Below, piece by piece: positions 32,113-39,555 of a DNA stretch of 64,000 nt. Position numbers and translations under genes: made by a program. This stretch comes from a virus: the IMG/VR virus record IMGVR_UViG_3300022744_000020, positions 206,384 through 270,383 of that record; one strand, given 5' to 3'. The notes beneath the pieces are model-generated. The model saw nothing but the letters and a program-made list of their open reading frames with translations, had not been told where the DNA came from and made no database searches. Each line of letters opens with the position of its first letter. Within the stretch, counting starts at the first letter, position 1.

Positions 32113-32180
32113 GCTTTTGATCTCTGCTCTGACGCAAATGTAAAACTCTTCATGCGCTAAGCGCAGAAAGAAATAGCCCC

Positions 32181-32720
32181 GTGATCAAATCACTCAAATG
32201 GGTCTTGATGACCCTGATTTTAAGTCTTTCGATTCCCTGCTTCCCGATGTCGGTGCAGTGGATTCAGTATGCGTCGTCAAACCGCATCGATCCCATCCGG
32301 GCAGTTTACCTCAAAGACATGATTGCCAGGATCGCCAAAGAGAAAGGCGTGCCGGTAAAGCTGGCGCATCAACTGATCTCTACCGAATCTGCATACATTG
32401 CCCGAGCCAAGCACGGCCCAGCAGTAGGAATGACCCAGGTCATTCCTAGGTTCCATCAAGATCGATTCTTGACTGGAAACTATTACAACGAGGAAAACAA
32501 CGTCCGAGCCGGGTTGGATTATTTGGCAGAGTGTTTGGAAGATGCTCACGGTAATCAGGCGGTCGCTCTGGCTCTGTACAACCGAGGACCGCATCGATAC
32601 GCATACGCCAGCAAAGTCCTTCGGGTGAACTTCAAGATACCAGCTTCATTCCATCGCTCTCAAGCAAAGAAACAATTGTATGCGAGCCGCGACGTGAGTC
32701 GACCACGGAGCAAGGGATAA
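32181..32720 (+). CDS. Secreted SLT-family lytic transglycosylase, 179 aa
   Basis: GTG 32181 starts a signal peptide (MIKSLKWVLMTLILSLSIPC). The domain contains LISTESAYIARAKHGPAVG with Glu69 as probable acid/base, GMTQVIPRFH, and ALALYNRGPHRY, matching the active-site and Y-N-x-G motifs. It is a tandem paralog of 31522 and the last protein gene before the RNA-rich segment. The C-terminus is basic. Confidence 0.85.
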   Translation: MIKSLKWVLMTLILSLSIPCFPMSVQWIQYASSNRIDPIRAVYLKDMIARIAKEKGVPVKLAHQLISTESAYIARAKHGPAVGMTQVIPRFHQDRFLTGNYYNEENNVRAGLDYLAECLEDAHGNQAVALALYNRGPHRYAYASKVLRVNFKIPASFHRSQAKKQLYASRDVSRPRSKG

Positions 32721-33090
32721 CTCCGATCATCTTGCTCTGACCGCTTGGTATCTCAACCTTGCTAAATCAGTGTACTCTTCTGTTATCGAGAGTAATCGTG
32801 ACGGGTGAAGACTGGGCTCGCCGGCCCCTCAAGTCGTGTCCTGTAACCCATGATCTGCTTTGAAATGAGTAGCACGGCAATTGTTCGGGATAGCCCCACC
32901 CAAGCCCAAACGCCATCGAGGTGAATGGACTAAGATAAGTAAACTCAGTGGGGCTCTTACGGTTGTATGCACGCACGCGACAACTCGTGAATTTACAGAG
33001 TGCGCAAATAAGAAATTATTTGTTTTGCACATCTGTTGCGTGAAGACGTCGAGTGATGTTCTTCTAGGGTGCACGTTTTGGAGGCGGATC
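32721..33090 (+). ncRNA. Candidate structured noncoding RNA or leader, about 370 nt
   Basis: No credible gene occupies this stretch. Nested complementarity is dense: GACT/AGTC plus GGGC/GCCC at 32810-32835; AGCCCCAC (32892-32899) with GTGGGGCT (32948-32955), enclosing CCAT/ATGG; GTTGT/ACAAC at 32962-32984; and CAAATAA (33005-33011), GAAA loop, TTATTTG (33016-33022) flanked by GTGC/GCAC. It precedes a 74-codon ORF, a tRNA-like element and a terminator. It could be a 5' leader, an independent RNA or both. No known class recognised. Confidence 0.45.
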
Positions 33091-33315
33091 ATGGAAAGAT
33101 TCGAGGTATGGATTTCAACATTCTGGGGAATGGGGCAGATCCAGCGTTCTCGACGGGTGTACGTCTGTCAGGCTAAGACTTTTGACGAGGCGTGCTCAAA
33201 ATTTGTCGAAAGATACCCCGAGTACCGAGAAGGTTGGAAGCCAGAGTCGCGACAAATTGGCTGGGATCAAAAGCTTTTCCCTTCCAAGAAAGAAGCAGAC
33301 GCGTACTTGAGATAA
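33091..33315 (+). CDS. Hypothetical small protein, 74 aa
   Basis: ATG 33091 (MERFEVWISTFWGMGQ) follows GGAGGCGG and is preferred to an earlier in-frame start inside the structured region. The product is basic and aromatic, and seems to be one small alpha/beta domain (VYVCQAKTFDEACSKFVERY). The tRNA-like element begins 11 nt after the stop. The setting suggests a role linked to RNA, which is only contextual. Confidence 0.6.
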   Translation: MERFEVWISTFWGMGQIQRSRRVYVCQAKTFDEACSKFVERYPEYREGWKPESRQIGWDQKLFPSKKEADAYLR

Positions 33316-33325
33316 GGGATTTTCA

Positions 33326-33413
33326 GGGTCCTGTCCCAACACCGGCCTTCTAAGCCGGCGACATAAAACGGTTGGACGGAAGTCAAGAAGTTCGATTCTT
33401 CCAGGACCCCCCA
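33326..33413 (+). tRNA. Aberrant tRNA-Arg(UCU)-like element with encoded CCA
   Basis: The acceptor arms GGGTCCT (33326-33332) and AGGACCC (33403-33409) pair perfectly and are followed by a C and an encoded CCA. The T-arm GAAG-TTCGATT-CTTC is normal. The hairpin CCGGC-CTTCTAA-GCCGG (33342-33358) is a perfect anticodon arm for UCU. There is no D-arm: only 9 nt separate the acceptor and anticodon stems. Instead a 27-nt variable region contains GTTGGAC, which pairs with GTCCCAAC just after the acceptor, enclosing the anticodon hairpin. A working tRNA would be unusual; a tRNA mimic or decoy is possible. Confidence 0.6.
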
Positions 33414-33423
33414 AGTCACCTGT

Positions 33424-33480
33424 CATACATTCACTCCAGAGTCCAAAAGACTCTGGAGTGAATGTATGATGCTTTTTTTA
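33424..33480 (+). terminator. Intrinsic terminator after the tRNA-like element
   Basis: A 20-bp perfect stem (33424-33443 with 33449-33468) has a CAAAA loop and a T7 tail at 33473-33479. Confidence 0.93.
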
Positions 33481-33524
33481 TGCCGATCTAAAATAGGGTA
33501 CAACCTCCTTGGAGAAATAGAAGC

Positions 33525-33992
33525 ATGCCTGATAACCACACTCAGCTCTGGACCAGTATTCGCCCCGGTCAAAAATGGCATTTCACTTTGCTGGCGATCG
33601 TTCCGAACCATTGGCTATCGAAATCGGGCCCGAGCATAAAGGAGAGAATTCAGCAGAATCCAGAATGCCTGAAAGAGATCCAGCGATTCACTGAAGACGG
33701 AAAAACTCTCTTTCATGGCGGTACCATGTTTGAGCTTAAAGCCACACATGGAGTTCCGCTCGATTTTCTGTTGGATAAAATTGTCAACGAGTTTGGCTTT
33801 GCTGTCAGTTGGATCGATTTCATTGAACAGTCGCGCAAGAATGGGAGATGGGATTTCCAGACCATCAAAGAGATTGATTACGGCCTCAAGGACGCAATGA
33901 TCGATCGACAGTACGCCGAAGGAATTCTGATCCGATGTAAGATCTACATGACACAAGTCGCTCACCCGCTTTTGAAGGAACAAACCAAATGA
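33525..33992 (+). CDS. Hypothetical protein, 155 aa
   Basis: ATG 33525 follows TTGGAGAAAT. The protein is soluble, begins with a Trp-containing segment and continues alpha/beta. It overlaps the 33989 ATG by 4 nt (ATGA). The preceding interval has only TAAAATAGG as promoter candidate. No family recognised. Confidence 0.65.
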   Translation: MPDNHTQLWTSIRPGQKWHFTLLAIVPNHWLSKSGPSIKERIQQNPECLKEIQRFTEDGKTLFHGGTMFELKATHGVPLDFLLDKIVNEFGFAVSWIDFIEQSRKNGRWDFQTIKEIDYGLKDAMIDRQYAEGILIRCKIYMTQVAHPLLKEQTK

Positions 33993-34210
33993 AATACAAC
34001 CAACTCAACATTGGTCCAGCTTTTTACTATCCAGACGAATTGGAGCGGTTAGAGGTATCTGTGGAAGTATCCCAACCGAACAAGGGAAAAGTTTGGGTCA
34101 AGGCTCGCCCTTTAAGTTGTTCCAATAACGCTTCCTTCCTGCATCGCCTCAAGATGGCTTGGGAAGTTTTTCGTGGTAAATCCGACGTTCTTCGCTGGAG
34201 AGGTCAATGA
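33989..34210 (+). CDS. Hypothetical protein, 73 aa
   Basis: Coupled by ATGA to both neighbours (33525 and 34207). It is a small, basic protein, probably a beta-rich fold followed by a helix (SFLHRLKMAWEVFRGK). Nothing recognised. Confidence 0.6.
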   Translation: MKYNQLNIGPAFYYPDELERLEVSVEVSQPNKGKVWVKARPLSCSNNASFLHRLKMAWEVFRGKSDVLRWRGQ

Positions 34211-34761
34211 CTCAACCGATTCTTTTCGAGCAAATCCCTACGACTTCAATTAAGGACCTAATAAAGTTCTTTGATGAAAATGAACGGGAGTCTCTTAAGT
34301 CGATAAGTGCTTTTGATTTTGAATCCCAGTTACTTCAGATCTACTGCTTCAAACCTGATGATCCGGTTAATACCTATAGACTTTTCTTTGTTTTAGCTTA
34401 CTACCGCGAGTTTTGTGTGAATCCGGCAGAGTGCCGACCATTCGCAAAACTTCCGAACGGGGAAGTTTGTGAGATCGATGTCTCACTACTGGGGATAAGG
34501 ATTAGGCCAATCACCACCACCCTGAAGTACATGGTCGTGGATCGGGACCAACTTAACGTCCCGAGTAGGTATGGATTGCCCGCTATCGCCTTTGATGAAG
34601 TCGCCTGGTATCTCGGAAGTGGTCCTTTTGATGCAGAAGCAAACCCCACGATAGTTGAGCAGGTTCACACAGCTACAAAAGCTCGACTTCAAAAGTTCCC
34701 AGAAGAAGATTTCTTCGGTAAGGCACCTCACCCAAAAGTAAAGAATCGCAAAAAGTCCTGA
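34207..34761 (+). CDS. Hypothetical protein, 184 aa
   Basis: The start overlaps the previous stop by ATGA. The protein is soluble, alpha/beta, with a very basic C-terminal tail (KAPHPKVKNRKKS). It is the last gene of a tightly coupled triplet (33525-34761). No family recognised. Confidence 0.62.
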   Translation: MTQPILFEQIPTTSIKDLIKFFDENERESLKSISAFDFESQLLQIYCFKPDDPVNTYRLFFVLAYYREFCVNPAECRPFAKLPNGEVCEIDVSLLGIRIRPITTTLKYMVVDRDQLNVPSRYGLPAIAFDEVAWYLGSGPFDAEANPTIVEQVHTATKARLQKFPEEDFFGKAPHPKVKNRKKS

Positions 34762-34763
34762 GC

Positions 34764-34774
34764 ATATATTACCA
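34764..34774 (+). promoter_or_regulatory. Early-type box ATATATTACCA
   Basis: ATATATTACCA lies 56 nt upstream of ATG 34830 and contains the TATATTAC reported as the phiKZ early-promoter core. Short complementary arms (ACTAA/TTAGT) follow it. Confidence 0.55.
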
Positions 34775-34829
34775 AGGACTAAAGTAATCTTTGCTTAGTA
34801 ACGAAACCACAACGATTGGAAAATCGATA

Positions 34830-35291
34830 ATGTCCGATACTGAAAAGCTCGCACTCATTTCCCCGGCACCTTGGCCGTATTTCGGTCTCGTTGACGGTGT
34901 GACTAAATATCAAGAAGACCGAGAGCATAATCCGGAAGCCTTGCTCACAATGAAGATGAACGAGGAAACTCTTTCTGGTATGTTGGGCTATCTGCTCTCC
35001 GTCAAACAGTCTAATCGGGAACTCACGGCCCAGCGACAAGCGGTTGCCAACGAACTCGATTTCGCAAAAGGAGGGGATTTAACCCAACTAGCTTTAGCTG
35101 TTAGAAAACTAAACGGCGACCTCTTTGATAAGCACGGAGAATGGGCGCTCGAAAGAAGGCGAGCTGAAGAACTTCAAGGACAACTGAGTAAAGAGACTGC
35201 CAGAACTAAAGAGCTAGAAGAAAAATGTGCACGACTCGAGAAAATCAACGAGCGGCAACAAATCGCATTGCTTAATTTCTTAGGGGCTTAA
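34830..35291 (+). CDS. Hypothetical protein with C-terminal coiled coil, 153 aa
   Basis: ATG 34830 (MSDTEKLALISPAPW) is preferred to an earlier in-frame start that lies inside the leader. Residues 1-60 are globular. From about residue 85 a long charged helix (ERRRAEELQGQLSKETART) predicts a coiled coil. It resembles 9705 and 40201 in architecture: a small globular head plus a coiled tail. No family recognised. Confidence 0.65.
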   Translation: MSDTEKLALISPAPWPYFGLVDGVTKYQEDREHNPEALLTMKMNEETLSGMLGYLLSVKQSNRELTAQRQAVANELDFAKGGDLTQLALAVRKLNGDLFDKHGEWALERRRAEELQGQLSKETARTKELEEKCARLEKINERQQIALLNFLGA

Positions 35292-35338
35292 GACGACCTA
35301 AACCGTCCAGCTCAACAACCAACGTAGGAGTAACTCCC

Positions 35339-36052
35339 ATGGCATTAGATCTTCAAAATCCCGTCAGCGAAACCCAATTCATCGAGAGTCAGCAAGAAAA
35401 ATACGTCTTGGTCGACGAGGCGGCTCGCACTCAACTCAGCGAGACCATCAAGGCTATCGTCCTGCAAAATAGCAGCGAGTTCAACGCCGTTGTGGCGTGG
35501 TACTGCAAGTGCGTGGAGCAGTTCATGGGGCCGTTTGCCGAATGGCAAAAGCCAACAGTTCACGCCAGTGCCATTGCCTACGGAAACGAAAGCGATACCC
35601 ACTTTCGTTTCGACATCTACCTGGGTTGTCTTTGGAAGAACGTCCGTCAGTTCGAGAACAACCCTGCAGCAACACGCAATCCGATTGCTCCTTTTGGGCT
35701 GGATACGGATCGCAGTTTGCCCATTGTGGATGAGGTGACTCGTCAGTTACTCGCCGCTCTGGCTTCAGAGTTCCTCCTGGTACCGACTTCTCGTGCCAGG
35801 CTCGGTAAATTCGGCTCTTTCAGCGAAGGGTCTCCGGAATGCGTCTATAAGCCAAATGGAAACATGATGGTTGGATTTTCCGTGATCTACAGTGTCACCG
35901 ATTTGGTATGCGTCAATACCCGGATGCGCGGAATGGAAGGTAAGACTCCGTCGGCACTGTACGTGTTTTCTCGCATCTCCCCAAGGGTCATCGATGGGAC
36001 ACTCAAGCTGGCAGTGCAGCGAGTGATGAATATCGACGGCTCGATGATCTGA
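35339..36052 (+). CDS. Hypothetical protein, 237 aa
   Basis: ATG 35339 has a TAGGAG site. The protein is soluble and alpha/beta with scattered Cys, including CKCVEQFM. It has no signal or membrane segment and no motif that I recognise. It is followed by five small genes in the same direction. Confidence 0.62.
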   Translation: MALDLQNPVSETQFIESQQEKYVLVDEAARTQLSETIKAIVLQNSSEFNAVVAWYCKCVEQFMGPFAEWQKPTVHASAIAYGNESDTHFRFDIYLGCLWKNVRQFENNPAATRNPIAPFGLDTDRSLPIVDEVTRQLLAALASEFLLVPTSRARLGKFGSFSEGSPECVYKPNGNMMVGFSVIYSVTDLVCVNTRMRGMEGKTPSALYVFSRISPRVIDGTLKLAVQRVMNIDGSMI

Positions 36053-36073
36053 ATCAGGTCAAAAGGAAAAGAA

Positions 36074-36661
36074 ATGGCAATCGACACCATTCCGGAGATG
36101 AAGGACCAATCTCTCGACGTGACAATCGAGGCGAATCGGTTTGCGCGGTACATGGTCTATCTCCAGGACTTATTTGCTTCTCCAAAGGCAGGTAATAAAG
36201 AGCCCGCTGAAGTTACGGTTGTGCTCAATGAAGATCGACCCCGCTACCTGGTAAAGTTTTACTGTCGGTATGCCATATCGAGCTACTTCGGTCTGGATTA
36301 CACAGAGTTCATCGATCGCATCCTGAAGAAGAGAACCTACGTCGAGGCAATGGTGATTCCGGCAGGAGTTACGTCGCGCTGGACGCATTGCGCGGAGATC
36401 ATCGTCGGGATACCCTGTAAGGAATATTACCGTGGCTATTTGACCGGGGTTCTTTTCGGGGAGGACAACCCTCTGGCATTCGTTACCGACGAATTCGAAA
36501 TCAAGAATTATTTCTGGCGATATACTCGGGAAACTTTACTGGAGTGGTCGCTTGAAAACGACCAGAAGTCAAGAGGAGTTCAAGAACAATACCAGCTACA
36601 GTGTGCTTTGGATAATAAATTCCGAGCATTTAAAGATCAACTGATTTCCATCGCCAACTGA
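36074..36661 (+). CDS. Hypothetical protein, 195 aa
   Basis: ATG 36074 follows AAAAGGAAAAG. It is a soluble alpha/beta protein with aromatic-rich segments. The opening RYMVYLQDLFASP resembles EFFIYLQQVLAPS in 37149, and both are about 200 residues with a helical C-terminus, so they may be distant paralogs. Function unknown. Confidence 0.6.
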   Translation: MAIDTIPEMKDQSLDVTIEANRFARYMVYLQDLFASPKAGNKEPAEVTVVLNEDRPRYLVKFYCRYAISSYFGLDYTEFIDRILKKRTYVEAMVIPAGVTSRWTHCAEIIVGIPCKEYYRGYLTGVLFGEDNPLAFVTDEFEIKNYFWRYTRETLLEWSLENDQKSRGVQEQYQLQCALDNKFRAFKDQLISIAN

Positions 36662-36668
36662 GAACACC

Positions 36669-36878
36669 ATGGCCAAACTGAGTAAAGAAGCAAAAGAAGC
36701 GTTTCTGGAAGAACTGAACCAACTGACCCGCAAACACGGAATTCACATCTGGGGTTGCGGCTGCTGTGGCGGGCCGGCACTGGTAGGTCTGACCGAAAAG
36801 GAAACCAGCCCCGACCACCGGTATCGTTTTGATGACGCTGAAGAAAGCGACGGACATATCGAGTGGGCGGACAAATGA
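36669..36878 (+). CDS. Small Cys-rich protein, 69 aa
   Basis: ATG 36669 lies 7 nt after the previous stop. A central WGCGCCGG carries three cysteines in a tight turn, which could be a metal site or redox-active. The rest is charged. It is coupled by overlap to 36875. No family recognised. Confidence 0.58.
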   Translation: MAKLSKEAKEAFLEELNQLTRKHGIHIWGCGCCGGPALVGLTEKETSPDHRYRFDDAEESDGHIEWADK

Positions 36879-37156
36879 GTCAGGAGCCTGAAAACCAATT
36901 CAGGCTCTCATTTCACTACTTTGGGGTCAAGCTAGTTTTCACGATAGTTAGATCCCTTACTGGTGAGGTGAGCTGCACTATACGTGCTACTTACAGTGGA
37001 GTAAAAGAGCCTGAAGAGTTCGGGCTCAAATTTACCGATAAAGCGCAAAAAGCAGCGCGTGAAAACTGGCCGCTTTACTTGGAGAAGGCAAAGGCCAATG
37101 AGCTAACCTTCTTCTCCTCTCTTTTCGAAAACTCTCAAGAGGTGACACATGGCTGA
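36875..37156 (+). CDS. Hypothetical protein, 93 aa
   Basis: ATG 36875 overlaps the previous stop (ATGA) and is preferred to a GTG at 36863. The protein is predicted to be beta-rich in its first 50 residues (KLVFTIVRSLTGEVSCTI) and helical at the end. Its 3' end overlaps 37149 by 8 nt. Unknown function. Confidence 0.58.
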   Translation: MSQEPENQFRLSFHYFGVKLVFTIVRSLTGEVSCTIRATYSGVKEPEEFGLKFTDKAQKAARENWPLYLEKAKANELTFFSSLFENSQEVTHG

Positions 37157-37760
37157 TGCTGAAAACAACCAAGAATCAAGCGATCACCCCGCTACGCAAA
37201 CCGGACAATTGGGGGAGTTCTTTATCTACCTCCAACAAGTTCTTGCTCCATCGACTTACCCGGTGATTTTCAGATCTGAGGAAATAGAGGCTGAGCCGGA
37301 ACATACTCAACTCATCTTTACCACGGACTTTCCAGCAAAGTTCGAGGATGTGAGCGAGGACTGGAATTACAACGCAGTTATTCAAAAAATCCTAGGCCGA
37401 AATGCCACCCACCAAAACATCCGGCATGCGCACTATTTCGCCCGAGATTATCCAACTCGGATTTTCTACTGGTGGACCTACGAACGAGAACTCAATATCC
37501 TGGCTCCGAAGATCGTACTCCGGGAACAAACACTCGCCTCTACCCTGTTCCCGGAAATGGAAAATGATGAGCGTGCAAACATCAATCAGGGATACCGAAA
37601 GCAAGTGTTCTTGAAAGCAATCTATTCGATTGCTCAAGCAGTGCGAGAAGAACAGCAAGCGAAAATTTCGGATCTGATTCAAGAACTCTCCGAGCGCCAA
37701 AAGACCAGTCGTGCTTTAGATAAGGATCTGGTGCGTTGGTCAAAAATGGTTGCGATCTAA
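37149..37760 (+). CDS. Hypothetical protein, 203 aa
   Basis: ATG 37149 overlaps the previous gene by 8 nt. An acidic N-terminus (ADAENNQESSDH) precedes an alpha/beta core, then a long helical C-terminus (REEQQAKISDLIQELSERQK). It may be a distant relative of 36074. No family recognised. Confidence 0.6.
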   Translation: MADAENNQESSDHPATQTGQLGEFFIYLQQVLAPSTYPVIFRSEEIEAEPEHTQLIFTTDFPAKFEDVSEDWNYNAVIQKILGRNATHQNIRHAHYFARDYPTRIFYWWTYERELNILAPKIVLREQTLASTLFPEMENDERANINQGYRKQVFLKAIYSIAQAVREEQQAKISDLIQELSERQKTSRALDKDLVRWSKMVAI

Positions 37761-37793
37761 ATCCCTTCATTCCAAAATAGAAAGGCCAGCATC

Positions 37794-38036
37794 GTGGGAA
37801 TTGACCATTTTATCCTTTGCAGTAAATGCCAAGAATCGGCACCAACCGTAGGGACTTCAGCGGGATGCTCTGAGCCTCGTTGGATGCCTGACTCTTTGGA
37901 GGTGCTACCCGCGTTCATAATGGCTCATCTTGGCCATCCGATTGAGTTGGTTCATGAATCTGATCCGCGCGCTTACCTGTTTGAGCAATGGGATGATGAA
38001 ACCTTTGAAGCGATGAAAAATAAAATCCGCCCCTAA
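37794..38036 (+). CDS. Hypothetical protein, 80 aa
   Basis: It begins with GTG 37794 after an AAAGGCC site. CSKCQES and a later Cys could form a metal site. The product is otherwise acidic and aromatic. No family recognised; the short size lowers confidence. Confidence 0.5.
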   Translation: MGIDHFILCSKCQESAPTVGTSAGCSEPRWMPDSLEVLPAFIMAHLGHPIELVHESDPRAYLFEQWDDETFEAMKNKIRP

Positions 38037-38054
38037 ATTACCAGCGACAACGAC

Positions 38055-38480
38055 ATGAAAACACTTGCCACTCCGCTCCCCCTAGATCCTTTCCTGGCTC
38101 AACATGCTTGGTTCCAATCCGTCCAAAGCAAGAAACACTATTTGTTCTGGTGGTGTCCTGCCAACGAATGCTGGTCTTCTGGTCCCGATCTTCCGGCTGC
38201 GAGCGAGATCGGAGATTTCAGCTTTTTCTCCTGCTGTCCCAATCCGGGGTATCTTCCCGCCAAAGACACCCTCGTGATCGAGTACCTGCAATCCATTCGA
38301 TCGATAGTGCCTCCGACTGAACTCCGATATGCACATCGTGCCGAACTCATCAAACTCTTTCGATCTAAACTTGGATTTAGCTTGAGGCAAGCCAAGGATG
38401 AAAGCGAAGCGATCCTGGACCGGCTCTGGATGAGCGATTCGGACACTTACGCCGGTGCCCTACTGAACGCCGTTGGTTAA
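38055..38480 (+). CDS. Hypothetical protein with L7/L12-like C-terminal segment, 141 aa
   Basis: ATG 38055 (MKTLATPLPLDPFLAQ). Residues 1-85 are Cys- and Trp-rich (FWWCPANECW, FFSCCPNPGY). The C-terminal stretch LIKLFRSKLGFSLRQAKDE recalls the ribosomal protein L7/L12 C-terminal domain, where a V-I-K-x-V-R helix is followed by G-L-x-L-x-E-A-K. In L7/L12 this surface recruits translation GTPases. If real, the phage protein could mimic it; the match is by eye and short. Confidence 0.55.
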   Translation: MKTLATPLPLDPFLAQHAWFQSVQSKKHYLFWWCPANECWSSGPDLPAASEIGDFSFFSCCPNPGYLPAKDTLVIEYLQSIRSIVPPTELRYAHRAELIKLFRSKLGFSLRQAKDESEAILDRLWMSDSDTYAGALLNAVG

Positions 38481-38505
38481 ATCACTCACTCCGCAAGGAA
38501 ATTCA

Positions 38506-39555
38506 ATGACTACACGCACTAATTCTGGAATCGTTACCTTTGGTTGGAACGGCAGCATTCACGACCAATATTTCACCTCGAACCCTATGGAGCTTTTGGA
38601 ACCAGGGCAATACGAATTCATGCAAGACAGTGGCATGTTGTCGGCAATTGAGTCTCGTACTCAGCCGGTTGAGTTGTCTCTCTGGGCTATTGAAAGTTCC
38701 AATCACTGTCTTCGTCACGGCTTTGATACGCTGAATATTTCAATGTACGCTGCTCCAAAAAAGGCCCTACAGACCAACAAGTTCTTGCTTTCGGAAATTG
38801 TCATCGACCCAAAAACAGACAAGGCTCGGTTCAGTCATCAAAAATTAGAACTAAAGAAGCCCCTCTACGTTTGGTTGGAGCCTAAAGACGGTTGGAAACT
38901 TCGCGATGGTCGGGCAACTCATCCAAATGCGGAGCGTATTGGAAAGACATCTTCAATCAGTATCAACCTGCAACGCATGAGCGTGACTGAGGTCGGGGAC
39001 GCCCTTCCCAATTATTCGCTGCCAGAAGCGATGAAGGCGGTGCAGTCTAATTCAAAAGAACATTGGTTTAAATTCATTGCTGGAAATTATGAAGGAAAAC
39101 CCCCACGACCCACTGATTCATTGTTGGAAGCCTTGATGGTGCAGGCCGCAACTATGGAAGGAATTCACGATAAAGAATACCTCAAGCTTTGTACAGCGCT
39201 GAGTGAAACCCATTCTGGTCTTAATTGGCCTCAAGAAGTTCTGACCAAGGCTTTTGAGGCGATGGCTGGGGATCGTTCACTCAATACCGCGGCTGAAAAT
39301 CTGCACTATGAAGGATTGTTTGGTCGCGCCCTGATTCTGTCCGGTGCCGCTCGGGCCACCTTGTTGGCTTTGCATCGTGTCGGACCTCTGAGAGATGGCG
39401 ACGTCCCGAGTAAAGCCGGCAGGGACGAGTTATTGGCGATCGGATTGATCGAAAAGATCATCGTTCGTGGAGAGGACGGGTATCAAGCCTGCAATTATCG
39501 AGGTCGCGATGTGATGAAAGCACTGAACGTTCTTTATCCGGATAAAAAATTATAG
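38506..39555 (+). CDS. Hypothetical protein with C-terminal winged-helix-like domain, 349 aa
   Basis: ATG 38506 (MTTRTNSGIVTFGWNG) has AAGGAAA upstream and replaces an earlier start inside the preceding gene. The N-terminal 150 residues are beta-rich. The last 80 residues (ARATLLALHRVGPL, then LLAIGLIEKI, then VMKALNVLYPD) parallel the end of the 1112-residue protein (ARCVLRTLKEVGAT, then IALKMLKVLFPNE). The stop codon lies inside the first hairpin of the large candidate RNA, so transcription probably continues into it. Confidence 0.65.
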   Translation: MTTRTNSGIVTFGWNGSIHDQYFTSNPMELLEPGQYEFMQDSGMLSAIESRTQPVELSLWAIESSNHCLRHGFDTLNISMYAAPKKALQTNKFLLSEIVIDPKTDKARFSHQKLELKKPLYVWLEPKDGWKLRDGRATHPNAERIGKTSSISINLQRMSVTEVGDALPNYSLPEAMKAVQSNSKEHWFKFIAGNYEGKPPRPTDSLLEALMVQAATMEGIHDKEYLKLCTALSETHSGLNWPQEVLTKAFEAMAGDRSLNTAAENLHYEGLFGRALILSGAARATLLALHRVGPLRDGDVPSKAGRDELLAIGLIEKIIVRGEDGYQACNYRGRDVMKALNVLYPDKKL

